Origin: Dactylonectria macrodidyma
Taxonomy: Eukaryota; Ascomycota; Sordariomycetes; Hypocreales; Nectriaceae
Direction of reading: 5' to 3'
Length of the DNA stretch: 64,000 nt
Assembly: GCA_020744425.1 (NCBI GenBank)
Contig: JAGMUV010000004.1
Span: forward strand, 1,674,001 to 1,738,000
The notes beneath the pieces are model-generated. The model saw nothing but the letters and a program-made list of their open reading frames with translations. It was not told where the DNA came from and did no database searches. Each line of letters begins with the position of its first letter. Positions within the stretch are counted from its first letter, which is position 1. Shown in pieces: positions 1 to 10,864 of the stretch. The position numbers and the translations under genes are program-made.

Positions 1-1900
1 GCGGCATTCCAAACTTCGCTGTTGGCACCGTCGACGTCGCTAGACTCGATTTGGCCCGTGGACAGCGCCTGCAGCAACGCCGATACACTCTTTTCTGGTA
101 ATCCTGCAGCCACAGCAGCCTTAGCTACGGCAGAAGCGTAATGCGACTTGAGCCGTCCGTTGACTATGGCATCGATCACAGCCGATCCGAAGGCTCCACC
201 AATTGCCCGAGTGGAAAATGCGAGTCCCGTAGCCGTGGATAAGTACGCATGCGGAGCAGTGAATTGAATGCAGGCGACCAGAAGAGTCAGAGGTCCTGAC
301 TGTCCAATGCCCGTAAGGACATTAAAAACATGCTGAACAGTGTTCCACGATGGTCGGATCGCCGCATAGCAGCTTGATCTGTTTGGATGGGATTAGAGCG
401 CGCTGAGGAATAGACCTTGAGCCGGTACTTACACAACAAGGAAGAATGTGAAGGATACTATGAGAGGGGATTTGAGGTCCTTATACTTGGTGGCGTATAA
501 CATAATGGGGATTGAAAGGCCTAGATTGACCAAGGTAAAGCCCAGGATGCGAACTGAAATTCGCCACGGGTCGGTCTCGAACCCCAACTGGAGAATGATC
601 TGTGGCACAATGGAGTTGACAGCTGAGTAGAAGACCCAGCCCTCAACGCCAAAGGCGAACACGGAGAGGGCGAAGTTTGCGTTGTGTTGGAAGAAAACGT
701 GAGCCACAAGGCCATCTACTCTCCCCTTCCATTCTAAAGACACAAACGTCAATATCCATCCAAGATTCCGGCCACTGGAAGAATGCTTACCGTATAAACC
801 AAATGCGACAAACAAGACAAGCCCAACTGTCAACGGGGCGATGACATGGACGTCGGACCACGGATAGGTCCCGCCGGACCAGTTCAGAGCCAAGAGAATG
901 AGCGTTACGCTGCCGATGAAAAGGACGGACCCAATGGGGTCACATGCCCAGATACACTCCTTGATAGACACCCTGACATGCTCTGCTCGCTTCTGTGGCC
1001 AGTAGAAGAGGAACAGGCCTAAAGAGGTAGCACCGTGGAATGCGGCCTGGATCCAAAAGATGTACCTCCATCCAGAAACGTCGCTCTGTGTTACAGCTCC
1101 AGCTCCCAAAGACCCAATACTGCAAGAAATCTCGTCAGTATTGCGGTGATGCCTGTCTAAAAACGAAAACTCACATTCCACCAAGAGCGCCGCCGATAAA
1201 CGCCAGACCGTTTGCAATGGCTCGATACTTGAGGGGGAGGATTTCCGAAGGAATGGCCTGGACAATGGCAATTGTGGACAACGTCGTGCCAATCAGAATG
1301 CCACCCACGATGAGCATTGTCATAGAAGTCGCTTTAGCCGAGATGATGGCTCCAGCGAAGGCAATGAGAGGCGGGACTGAGGCTAGATACTTGCGATCGA
1401 GGACATCGGAAAGGCGCCCAACAATAGGTGACAGCACACTTTGCATAAGCAACGGACCCTGCGGCATCCATCAGCAAAATTTCTTCCAAAATTCGGCTAG
1501 AGACCGGAGGAAATGGTACCTGAATGATCCATCCTGCGAGAGCCCCGTCGCCAATGTCGCGGACAATAAAGGCGATGACTGATCCAGCAGCAACCACAAC
1601 GAACACCTGGCTCATGATGCTGAACAAGTCGTTAGCGAGAGCCAAGAAGTAGCCATCAGGAGGCGACTAAAACGTACGCAAAGCAGGTGCAGAAGACGAC
1701 AATCTTTTATTGCCAGGTCAGCAACCTATATCCGACGTGTTCTTGGGATGCTTGCTTACCCACGATCTCCAACTGAGCTTGATATGATAGGCATCCTCAA
1801 CAGCCTCCTGGTGGATGGGGACGACGGCGAGTTGTTTGCGATGCGGATGCGGGGGTCCCTCCTCCATGTTGATGGAGTGCTTGTCAGCGGCCGAAGTCAT
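1..1900 (-). CDS. MFS efflux transporter, TRI12-type (partial, C-terminus beyond window)
   Basis: Probable drug/toxin or siderophore exporter of the plasma membrane. The ATG is at 1900-1898. Exons are joined by introns near 1706-1759, 1626-1675, 1467-1528, 1124-1173, 735-790 and 364-431, each with GT..AG ends and a kept frame. The N-terminus is hydrophilic and is followed by repeated hydrophobic segments. The stretch SDVSGWRYIFWIQAAFHG and the following FYWPQKR are typical of the TRI12 branch (fungal trichothecene-efflux-like MFS, 14 TM). The last exon runs off the left edge, so the final transmembrane segments and stop are not seen. It lies next to the decarboxylase gene and about 4 kb from the metabolic cluster, so it could export a cluster product; this is inference from position only. 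Confidence 0.85.
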
Positions 1901-2806
1901 TTCACGGATCGCTTCAGCTCAGGGTAATACAGCTTATCGCAAGGGTTCGATGCCAAATTTGCAAACAGCTGAGAGACCAGCTTATGTATTCTGCCTGCAT
2001 TTGAAGCTAGGGGTTGAACAGAACCGAGGTTTTTTACCCGGCAATCTTACTCGACATCACCCCTCCAACCCTAGACAAAGTTCAACCTGGCCCTTGCGCA
2101 TGACGAGGTAGACATGCGCTCGGATTGGCTGGGACCATGAAGTCTTTCCGCCCTTAACCACTTTGAGTTTTCGCGATCAATAGTTCGACAGTGGTGCGGG
2201 GGGTAATGTAACAGACCATCGGCAGTTCTCACAGCATCGGGTAGATGGTTCCGGGGAAGCCTCGCTTCCAGCCTTATTGGTGGGACTTAAGCAATTGAAA
2301 CCCAGGAGTACGGTCGGTACGAAAGGGCTGCTCAGGATCTTCTGTATTGGGATCTTGTCTTGGGAGATTTTCAGGCACAAGATATGAACCCGGAAAGGGG
2401 GTTTTCTCAAATATCAGAAAGACGCTAGCGACGCATTAGTGTCATTTTCGACGCCACTACAGCCCTTGCCACATGGCATTCCAGCTCTAATGAGTTGACA
2501 GCAATAGGGGGACAGGCCTTCTGCTTGGCAATGCCTCAAGCCTCCACGACCAACAGTCATTTTCAAATAGGCGAACGGCTACAAGAGGTGTAATGAGCTA
2601 TGAGCCTTATACGTACCTGAGTTTTACTGACAAAATAAATACAAAACGCGCATTCGCGGGGAGAGCTTCACTTGATTGCGACGATGTTCGACAGTTCAAC
2701 ACGGATCCTTCAGCTACATTCACTTGGTGTTTTATTCATCCCCTCAAACAGTTTCTTTTTATTATTTTGAACTTGCAACCTACAGTGCAGGCGAGCCCTT
2801 GAATGT
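1901..2806. other. Intergenic region upstream of the MFS gene
   Basis: About 0.9 kb between the MFS start and the 3' end of the decarboxylase gene. It should hold the MFS promoter and the decarboxylase terminator. I see no convincing coding exon, repeat or RNA gene; the short reading frames here have no recognisable family signature. Confidence 0.5.
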
Positions 2807-4131
2807 CTAGGAAGATCCTGGTGCCACTGCGAGGACGGTTCCGTAATTAGAGTACGTGTCTCCCGTCGAAGGCACAAAGTCCTCAACTGACAAGCCAGCC
2901 TTGCCTTGGAAGACACAGATGACATCAGATCCTCCGAACTGGAAATACGAAATCTCATCACCCTTCTTCAAAACGTCGCCCTTCTTGACCGTCAACTTGA
3001 CCGACGAGACCTGGGCCATACCAATGGGCAGCACAGCAACCTTGCCCAAGACAGGGTTTTCAATGACCACCATGCCTCTAGTCTGCAAGAACTGGTACCC
3101 GGGGGAGTCCGGGGCGTCTGGGCCACACATGACACGGATAGGTTGACATTTCTTGTTAACCTCAAGGTAAGCCGCACCCTGGATGTTCTTGGCCTCGATG
3201 ACTGTTCCCGCAACGGGCGCACTGTTCAAAGTCAGTGAAAGGACAATCAATAAACTTTTAGTTTCACTTACTGCTGTCTGTGATAGTTGAACGTGTTGAG
3301 GAATGCGTGCATCCAAATGCCACCCTCAAAATCACGTGCATACTCGCTACCCTGGAGCAGCGATCCGATAGTCCAAGGGAGGTTTTTGATGTAGACGATG
3401 CCCCCCGCCTCGACACTCACGATACTCTGCTTCTCCACAGAGTTGTCGTAGGTACAGTCAGCAGGGTAGACAATGACTCTGTCGTCATGCGGCACTTCGA
3501 TGGGTCTCATGCCGGGCTTGAGATGGCGCGAGAAGAACTCGTTGAAGGTTCGGAAGCCACCTGGCGGAACCAGCGCCTCATGGAATTTGTATTTAGGCGA
3601 GTCCTTGAACGATTGCAGAGACTGGGCCGTAATGGAGGCGGGCGTGTCCATGAAAAGACCGATGAGCTGGGCATACACGACAATCCAGGACGAGAGCCAA
3701 GTGAGGGGCTGGCCGGCCTGGTTGGGATGAATTGGAGTCTGGAGCTCATGCAACGGCTCCTGGTCAAGAACAAAGTAGAACATGCAGATGATGTCGTAAA
3801 TGTCCTTGCCTTCGAAGTTCTCATGAGGAGTCCACTTGAGCAGATCGTTGGCAAAATCAATGAAAGAAAAGGCATCCTTGATGTGCAGCTTGTCCATGAA
3901 CTGGGGGATCTTCTTGTAAGCCTTGGCAACGGCTTCGTCGAGCGCGCCTGGCTTGACCTTCTCAAGGTACCCGATGAGGACAGTGATGACAGGATTGAAA
4001 TGAATAGGGGAGTCGCCGATGAAGGGAACGTCAGGCAAACTGCCAGGTAGGCCATGGATGGGGGCGGCGACAATGGGAGGGGGCTGGAAGCCGATTTCCT
4101 CATCGGGGGCGGTGGGAAGGCCGGAAGGCAT
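2807..4131 (-). CDS. Phosphatidylserine decarboxylase-like pyruvoyl enzyme
   Basis: Two exons (4131-3272 and 3221-2807) give 424 aa. The family makes its own pyruvoyl cofactor by cleaving before a serine and decarboxylates phosphatidylserine or, in relatives, free amino acids (the tryptophan decarboxylase PsiD of Psilocybe is of this fold). The N-terminal about 200 residues form the extra domain seen in such fungal relatives. Next come FNEFFSRHLKPGMRPIE and the motif NYHRQHAPVAG, whose His and PVxG fit the family active site (H287). The processing site near residues 383-386 reads GGSD, where canonical enzymes have LGST or GGST; the serine that becomes pyruvoyl (S385) is present. No mitochondrial or ER targeting segment is obvious, which favours a soluble small-molecule decarboxylase over a lipid enzyme. 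Substrate unknown. Confidence 0.82.
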
Positions 4132-4383
4132 CTTGGTAGGGTGAAGTGGGAACGCGTAAAGGTTTGAGGGGATATGTCAATGAATAAATCCGCGAGGTTT
4201 GAGTCTCTTGGATTGTGAGAAGTGATTGCCTAGCATCGAACTGGAAGCGGCGGGAAGCTGAAGGTAATTTATCCCTTTGAGAGTCCTACGGCAACACCTA
4301 GGTGCCGACTAAGCCAGTGACAGGCGGAGGGCAGCCTATCACACATTCCGTAGTAGTCTGCTCCTGAGTTGTCCCTCCATTGG

Positions 4384-4426
4384 ACTCAACAAACTCGCCA
4401 ATGTCTCGCAACCCCGCCTGATAGAC
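4384..4426 (+). repeat. Direct repeat copy 1 (43 bp)
   Basis: Matches 4672-4714 at about 40 of 43 positions, same orientation, 288 bp apart. Both begin ACTCAACAAA and end CCCCGCCTGATAGAC. The sequence between the copies is not coding as far as I can see. Confidence 0.85.
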
Positions 4427-4671
4427 AGCAACGTTGCTCACCGCACATTCCACAGCATGCAGAGTTGGTTATGCATCTCGCTGAGTGCCCAAATGCTTGC
4501 GGGCCGACTTTGAACGAATTGCAAGTAAGTAGATACACGTTTCGGCTAGCAGCTACCACAGCATAAGCTGAACGAACCCCCTTGCTGATGGCTTGGTACC
4601 TATCAAACCGGGACAAGTTGCTGCATGCCCCACAGGCATTCGGGCACTTTAGAATCGGGGAGCGATATTCG

Positions 4672-4714
4672 ACTCAACAAAGTCGCCAATGTCTCACTAC
4701 CCCGCCTGATAGAC
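4672..4714 (+). repeat. Direct repeat copy 2 (43 bp)
   Basis: Second copy of the 43-bp direct repeat, differing from 4384-4426 at about three positions. It is followed by a GC-rich stretch and then by AT-rich DNA. Confidence 0.85.
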
Positions 4715-5815
4715 GGGAGCGACGGCGGACACTAGGCTACTCCCGTGATGCTTCCCGCTTTTCTTGCCTTTCAACCGCCGAGTTGATGTCTTACAACCCC
4801 CGCCCATTATCTCGGACCGTTTCTTTCGGCCCTTCCGCGGGCTGTGCAACATCAAAACTGTACAGAGCAGCCGTGCAGAGTTGCCGATGTTGTTTCCGGC
4901 AATTGAAGTATTCTTGTTAATTTGTTCTCTTCTATCGGGTCTCGTATTCTCTTTTTCTTTGTTCTGCCATCTTACTTGCCATATTTCATTTGTCTATGCG
5001 GCAGCAAGACTGTGTTTCACTTATTATGCCTGTGTCCCAATTCGGATCTCAATACATAGACTATTTGGGCATTGCATAATATGCGTCGTACATCAAGGCG
5101 GGCACCAATTGAAGCGTTGATGCCGATCGCGCATCACTTGATAAGTTTCTCAAACATTCCAGCAGTTTCTCGATGCAGAATATGATCTACCTGATTTGCG
5201 ACGCCACTATTTTCGTGGCTTCGAGCTATTGAGTTCGGTCTCAGTTGTGACATGCTGTTGCGTGTCTAGACTCACTGCACCATGCAGCATCTCGGCAATG
5301 ACTTCCGTGACAATCTTTTCAACTCACTAGCTAGAGGAAGGGCTACATCTATGACGAAAATACCATATTAGAGCGGCTTAGTCGGTTTCCAAGTAGGGTA
5401 ATCGATGGACTTGATAATGCATACACTCACCGGTCGGGGAGGAGCTTTCGTCACTCAAGACCTTTTGGCGTCTTCAGCCAGCCACTTTCATGCGGGTCTT
5501 GAATGTGGCGTTCCATGCTCTCCCTGCAGATGGCCACGGCTAGGCCATAGTTCACGCGTCTTTATGGCCTAGAATTCCTGATTTAACCACTTTATTAGAG
5601 CTATGAACCGGATGCAGCCGCCTTAATATGGACCTCAAACTGTATGCGCACTGACCCCGTCACCAATTCAGGCCTAGCACATGCAAACTCAGGACCAAGT
5701 AGCAAGCGCTTAGTTTCGAGGGAGGGAGGTGAGATTCACGATGTCAGTTTCTTGGTTCGTATTGGTTCTAACAAGAAGCTCCACTTGATGGCCGCCGTGA
5801 CATATGGTAGGTAGG

Positions 5816-6706
5816 CTATTTCTCAAATACATGCCGGTTCATGATAGAACCAATATTCGTCACATTCACTTCCACCGTGTCCCCATCTTGAAGCCAAGCA
5901 GGAGGTTTCATGAAAGCTGCCACTCCTCCAGGCGTTCCAGTTAAAATCACCGTTCCGGCCTTGAGCGTCGTTCCGCGACTAAGATGAACGATGAGATCGC
6001 CTACTTTGAACAGCAGATCGTCAAGTTTGGCCCTCTGCCTCTCCTCACCATTCACCTTCGTCACAATCGTGAGGTTGTCGATACTCCCAAGTTCATCGCC
6101 CGACACAATCACTGGCCCAATCGGCGCAAATCCGTCGAAACTCTTAGCGTAGCCATGTTGCTGCCCACTGATCTCTGGCATTTGCCAAAAGCGACTGCTC
6201 ACATCATTCGCCACGCTGTAACCAAGGACGTAGCGGAGCGCATCTGAAGGCACCGAGACATTTTTGCAATCCCGACCGATGATCACGGCAAGCTCCCCCT
6301 CATAATCCATATTGGCACATGCTGGATTCACGTACACGTCCGCGAAAGGGTCATTGACCGCATTTGCCGGCTTTGTGAAGACGGTCGGATATTGTGGAGT
6401 GGGCCAACCGGCTTCCGCAATGTGAGTCTTGTAATTTAATCCGATTCCGTAGATAATGGGCACACGAGGTATTGGGCAAAGCACCTTGATACATCGTTAG
6501 TACGTCGTCAAAGGAAATAATTGATAAGATAAGCACACCTCTGATATCTTTACAATTCTCCCTGTAGCTCGTAGACTCCAAGGAGTATCTCCAGTGTACA
6601 CAGGTACATCGGATCCTATCAGGTTGCCGGATGATGAAGCTTCGCCAAATAACACATGGCCGTCGGCGTCTTTGAATCGGACTAGGCGCTTGAAAATGGT
6701 CTCCAT
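5816..6706 (-). CDS. Fumarylacetoacetate hydrolase (FAH) family protein
   Basis: Two exons (6706-6539 and 6484-5816) give 278 aa, normal for the family. FAH-family enzymes split C-C bonds in beta-keto acids, or decarboxylate or hydrate them, with a divalent metal; members act on fumarylpyruvate, acylpyruvates and meta-cleavage products. The core begins at IYGIGLNYKTHIAE. The metal site DYEGELAVIIGRD supplies E118 and E120, and D150 in SVANDVS completes the usual acidic triad; TGTPGGVA near the C-terminus is also typical. I chose METIFKR at 6706 as the start; an in-frame ATG 57 nt upstream (6763) is possible. It is probably cytosolic. It forms the left edge of the cluster, and with the VOC protein at 27930 it suggests a ring-cleavage route. 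TCCGGA-type sites lie 128-225 bp upstream of its start. Confidence 0.9.
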
Positions 6707-7244
6707 GGTTTGCCGATTGAAACTTGCAATGAAGATATGAGCAGAGCTTGTGTAGATCGACAAAGTAAGGCTCGATTACTGTTCATGACACATCAGTCCT
6801 CAGTTTCTTTCTTTGTAATTGTGTGGTAGTGGGTCCGGAAGACTCGTTTCCGATGGAGCGTGGGCGTTAACATCCGGCCGGATTTTACTAGGATAACTTA
6901 GAGGCCGAGACGGAGCCGGCCCGAACCGGATTGACAAAGAAAGAAGCGTGATAGATTACATGCCATAATAACTGAGACGTTGCAAAAACACATCCAGCGC
7001 GGTTTTTCTTACTGGGTCTGCTGGGAGTCACGGCTTGATCTATTCGATTGACAAACCTATGACGACTGGACCTTATAACTCCACCCAATACAAAAAAGGC
7101 CTTTGTTCCGAGGATATCAACGAAATACATAGCACAGATCCACTTTCCGTGTACACATCCGCGTCCGGCACGCGGCCTCTAAAAGACCACTTACGAAACA
7201 GACTAGGATTAGGCATCGTCGAAGCTAGTTGTCATTCATGATAT
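6707..7244. promoter_or_regulatory. Promoter region of the FAH-family gene, with CCGG-type sites
   Basis: Upstream of the FAH start and downstream of the regulator stop. It contains TCCGGA at 6834-6839, the perfect 10-bp palindrome TCCGGCCGGA at 6873-6882 and CCGGA at 6926-6930. Zn2Cys6 proteins commonly bind CGG half-sites in this kind of arrangement, so these are candidate operator sites. Binding is inference; the sites are read directly. Confidence 0.5.
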
Positions 7245-10072
7245 CTAAAGCTGCGAGAAGTTCAATGGATCGGTTCCCAACCCTTGGTTTTCGCCGCTCT
7301 CGAAAATTCCAGTAAATGGCAAAGGACCCATCTGCGGAAATGCAGGGAAAAACGTGCACCAATCTTCCAAGCCCAAAACCACGTCCAAGGGGGGCATCTG
7401 TTTAGATGAGAAAGTTAGCAGAGCATTTTAACCCAAAGAAATAGGTCAACTTACCTCAGAAGTGTGTACTGTTGGGGCCGGATTGGATTGTCCGTCGTGG
7501 AACTTAGTGGCCGGGGGCTCGCGGAGGTCGTCAGCTGTTCCACCTCTTGCCTGTTTGACAAGATTTCGTGCATACGACGCTATTTCTCGAGGGAATGGAA
7601 ACTCCATCTCGGAAGATGAAATGAACTCCAGGTATCCGAAGTGACCAACGATGATATCCATGAGAGACAGATCAGATGCCGTTGAAGAGCCCAGAGGGTT
7701 CTTCAACACACAAATAAACATGTTGATTAGCCCAACTAGTGGGAAGTAGAAAGTCATCCTGAGTTCATGAGTCAGTATAACAGGGACAGGCACGTATGGG
7801 AAAAGTTAATTAAAAGAAGTGGCAGAGCTTACCAGACTGGCACAGTAGCCGTTATCTCAAGCCGCTGTGCAGCCAAAATAATTTGCCTTGAAGCATCAGC
7901 TACTGCTTCCGTACTCCTCCGAATCTGAGCATGTATCTCCGGGTTGGTGCTGGCCTGCAGATCTGGTCTATTCCATGGGTAACAAAACATTCCATGAACG
8001 GCGATGACCAATGCGTAGTAAGTGCAGTGCAAATACAGAATATGATACACCTGAGTCCCCGGCGGTAGGCCGTGGGTCTTGAATGGGGCTCTCGCTCGAA
8101 AAAGGGGCCCGAGACACTCCCGCCACGATTTTAGCTGACTATCCAAGTCTTGAACGGTTTCTAATAATACTTCGGGGGGTTGTTGCATGGCTTTGGCGGT
8201 GTGCAATCTTTTCGCGACAGCTGATGAAATCTGCGCGATGGCGATGGTTTTACTGACAAACTCCAAAGATACGTTAGATCCACGCTTCAGAGTTGTAGGT
8301 ATAGGGCAACTGATGTAGTCGTCGTCTATGGCCTAAATTCGCATCAGTTGACTGTGCATGACAACTTGGAGACCTGCCGTGACTCACTGACGGCCGTCCT
8401 GACCGGTAAGCCAGATGCTTTTCGTAAGAATAAAGTGTCCACCAGAGTGACTGCCTTGCTAACGCCTCTTCACTAGATGCCCGAAGACTTGGAGGCGGCG
8501 CTAGGTGCAAGCCTTTTGACTGCGCGAGTCGAGTTGCACTTGACACTAGCATGTACTCCAAAGCTGGAGTACCCAGTGCCTCCGCGTGGAATGCCTAAAG
8601 CTCTTGTCAGCGCCTATTCAAAAAAGGTTCTGGAAGGGGTCAAGGAGATGAAACTAACCATAATAACTAGTGCCTGGATGGAAGTCAAATCTGTATGGAC
8701 GTATAGTAGGTCCGTGTGGACAGACAGTGCGTTTTCGAAATATTTCCACGATTGAGCTCGAGACTCAGTGAATGCCGCAGGGTTTGATGCCTCCGACAAT
8801 GAATATCGACAGCCGGATGCATATATGATGTTCCGTAATGCATACCATGACTTGTTAGAAGTTGAATTCTGGTCCCCTTTGAAATGCGCAGAGAGGCGTC
8901 TCTCAAACTCGTGGCGGTCTGTTATTTCGAAGACGGAGTCGAGACAGTTGTCAAAATACGCTAAGATAGTTCGTGAGCCAACAGTCGTTGAGTTTACAAA
9001 ACGATCAAGCGCAACCTTTTGTCCACTTCAGTGCGGTCTCCCTGTCAGGTTCTGGGGCTCGTTCTGGACTGATGACCCGTTCCAAGCGTTCCCCCTTCAT
9101 GACTTCCTTTGAAAGACGCCTCGCACTTGTCAAGAATTCCGGGTTTCCAACTTGGCGTGAGATCCATTCCGCCGCTGGAAAGGTGCAGATGGATAGATAT
9201 GAAGGGCATCCTATTTACATGTTAGAGGGGAAAATCTTGTATACTTTTTATCCAAGGTGTGAATACCTTGGGGGTCAGAGTTCTCCTAAAACGGTTAGCT
9301 TTTTGTCGACAAGGAACAGCAATTATGTGTATACCTGTTCTGTTGTTGTATCTGGACCGCAGTCATCTGGAACTGCAGTGCTAGGTGGCGATACCGGCAT
9401 ATGGAGTTGACCTTGAGCGCTTCCTTCGTTGACGAGAGGAGCTTTAGGGATAGCAGTAGAAATAGGTTCTGACAGTTCGAGTCTCGGGTCAATCATCGGA
9501 CTAAACCCCGCTGTGGTCGAAAAAACTAAAGCTATATCTTGACATGGGGAAGGCAGTATCGCCTGAAACTCATCGTCCTGTAGTGGCCCAGGAGGCGAAT
9601 TTAGGCCTTCGGGGTCCTCTGATGGAACACTGCCAGGTTGAAGGCCAGGGCTCTGAGACCATTGCTCTTGGCATGCGACGGAAATGCTTTCTACAATGCT
9701 ATCGGACGGTTCAGAACGACCCTCGGCTAGGCTCGGCTGGGTCGCAGTGCGCAAGAGGACTTCCATGCGGGCGAGTCGATCTTCCATGTCCTGTTCTCGT
9801 TCTTTACGCTTCCTGCTTCGCCGTCGTCGCTCTGGAAATACACACGGCTCGTTATGGTCCTGCTGTGTGGTGAGTTGATGCAATACTGGAGACTGAGTGG
9901 GATCCACATACGGTGCAGTTACCGCAAGGGTGAGTCCCGCTACCTGCGATATCCAGATTGTCAGCTAAGAGGGGCGAGATTGCAACGGTCTCTTGCTCTT
10001 ACACTTGGCCTTCTTGATCCGACAGTACTCGCAAGCCAGTGGACATTTTGTGGATTCTCTCTGCGTAGACAT
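7245..10072 (-). CDS. Zn2Cys6 transcription factor 1 with fungal-specific TF domain
   Basis: Multi-exon gene starting at ATG 10072. The zinc cluster is spread over three exons: exon 1 (10072-10003) carries CPLACEYCRIKKAK, a 32-nt micro-exon (9943-9912) carries CSGTHPCGNCT, and the next exon begins QDHNEPC. Together they give C-X2-C-X6-C-X5-C-X2-C-X7-C. A basic linker (PERRRRSRKRKE) and a short coiled region (MEDRLARMEVLLR) follow. Downstream exons carry the fungal-specific TF middle domain, with SSATRLAQSKGLHL, then RQSLWWTLYSYEKHLAYRSGRPS at an exon end near 8390, and a C-terminal part ending FSQL. It is a nuclear regulator and likely pathway-specific, because it sits inside the cluster and is divergent from the flavin monooxygenase at 13169. 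The introns near 9180-9330 and 8940-9010 are less certain than the zinc-cluster ones. Confidence 0.88.
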
Positions 10073-10721
10073 GGCGGCTGGCGATAGTCTTGTTGTAGTT
10101 CAACAATGATGATAGCAAGATCTTTGGTGATGGTAAAACTTGCCCGCCTCCATCGGGCACCGGAGGCAATGAAGTGAGGGGTGAAGCTCGGTTCAACAGC
10201 TAATCCATGTTAGTCCGAAAACACACACAAGAGCTTTGCCACAGACTCATGTACTAGCGCAGTTGTACAGGTACAGTAGCCCTCTTGAGACCAGGGTTGT
10301 GATATAAGCCCGGCCTTCCCCGCAAGGCGCATCCATCTCGCATTGTCCGTCGGCCCCGATCCCCGTCCACGGCTTGCATAGTGACTTGGGCTTTATTTCT
10401 GCTGGTCACTGTATCTGTATGGCACTTCTTGTACATCTTGGGTTGCAAAACGGCCAAGTTATTCAGATACTTCAGAGGTACTCCATTCTTTTGTGTATGA
10501 CATCTATATCTAGCATAGCAGTCTACAACAATCCCCAACATGAGCACACCTCAAGTTTGATGAACCACGCCCTACGTCCCCCAAGCCGCAGTCCTCCTGG
10601 CATGACAAATTGCCCCGGACAATAGCGTCTTGCACAATGCGGGGAAGGCCTACGCTATTCAATGCAAGCAGGGTTCCCCGGATGCCACAGGTACCAATGA
10701 CGTTGACCGTGATTTTGTTTA
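10073..10721. other. Upstream region of regulator 1, left flank of the transposon
   Basis: Intergenic DNA between the regulator start and the transposon. I see no supportable gene; the short frames on both strands lack family signatures. With 12599-13168 it would have formed one divergent promoter region of about 1.2 kb before the element inserted. Confidence 0.45.
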
Positions 10722-10771
10722 AGTCAGCGCACCCATTAGATGAACAGGGGCTTAGCTGAACGCCCCACTTA
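10722..10771 (+). repeat. Transposon left terminal inverted repeat (50 bp)
   Basis: Exact reverse complement of 12549-12598. It is preceded by the TA target duplication. Matching stops at position 51 of the element. Confidence 0.96.
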
Positions 10772-10864
10772 CAGCCGCGTCAACCACAACGCGTCTCTAG
10801 CCACACGCGTTTCTTCCTTCAATAACACTCAATTCGTCAATTCAACCTTATAACCTTATTTTTT

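Larger units (their letters stand above)
4132..5815. other. Gene-free region with a direct repeat
   Basis: About 1.7 kb without a gene I can support. It holds the promoter of the decarboxylase gene, a diverged 43-bp direct repeat (listed separately) and an AT-rich part near 4900-5060. Short open frames at 4369-4566 and 4582-5120 overlap the repeat and show no family signature. This may be the remains of a mobile element, but no terminal repeats or transposase fragments are visible. Confidence 0.45.

Noticed and set aside
3280..4050. Long open frame on the + strand (256 codons) opposite the decarboxylase gene
   Set aside because: It lies wholly antisense to a well-supported gene and has no family signature; it is a codon-use shadow.
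10254..10625. Open frames on both strands upstream of the transposon as a possible gene broken by the insertion
   Set aside because: No protein family signature on either side of the element and no frame that continues across it; better read as promoter DNA.
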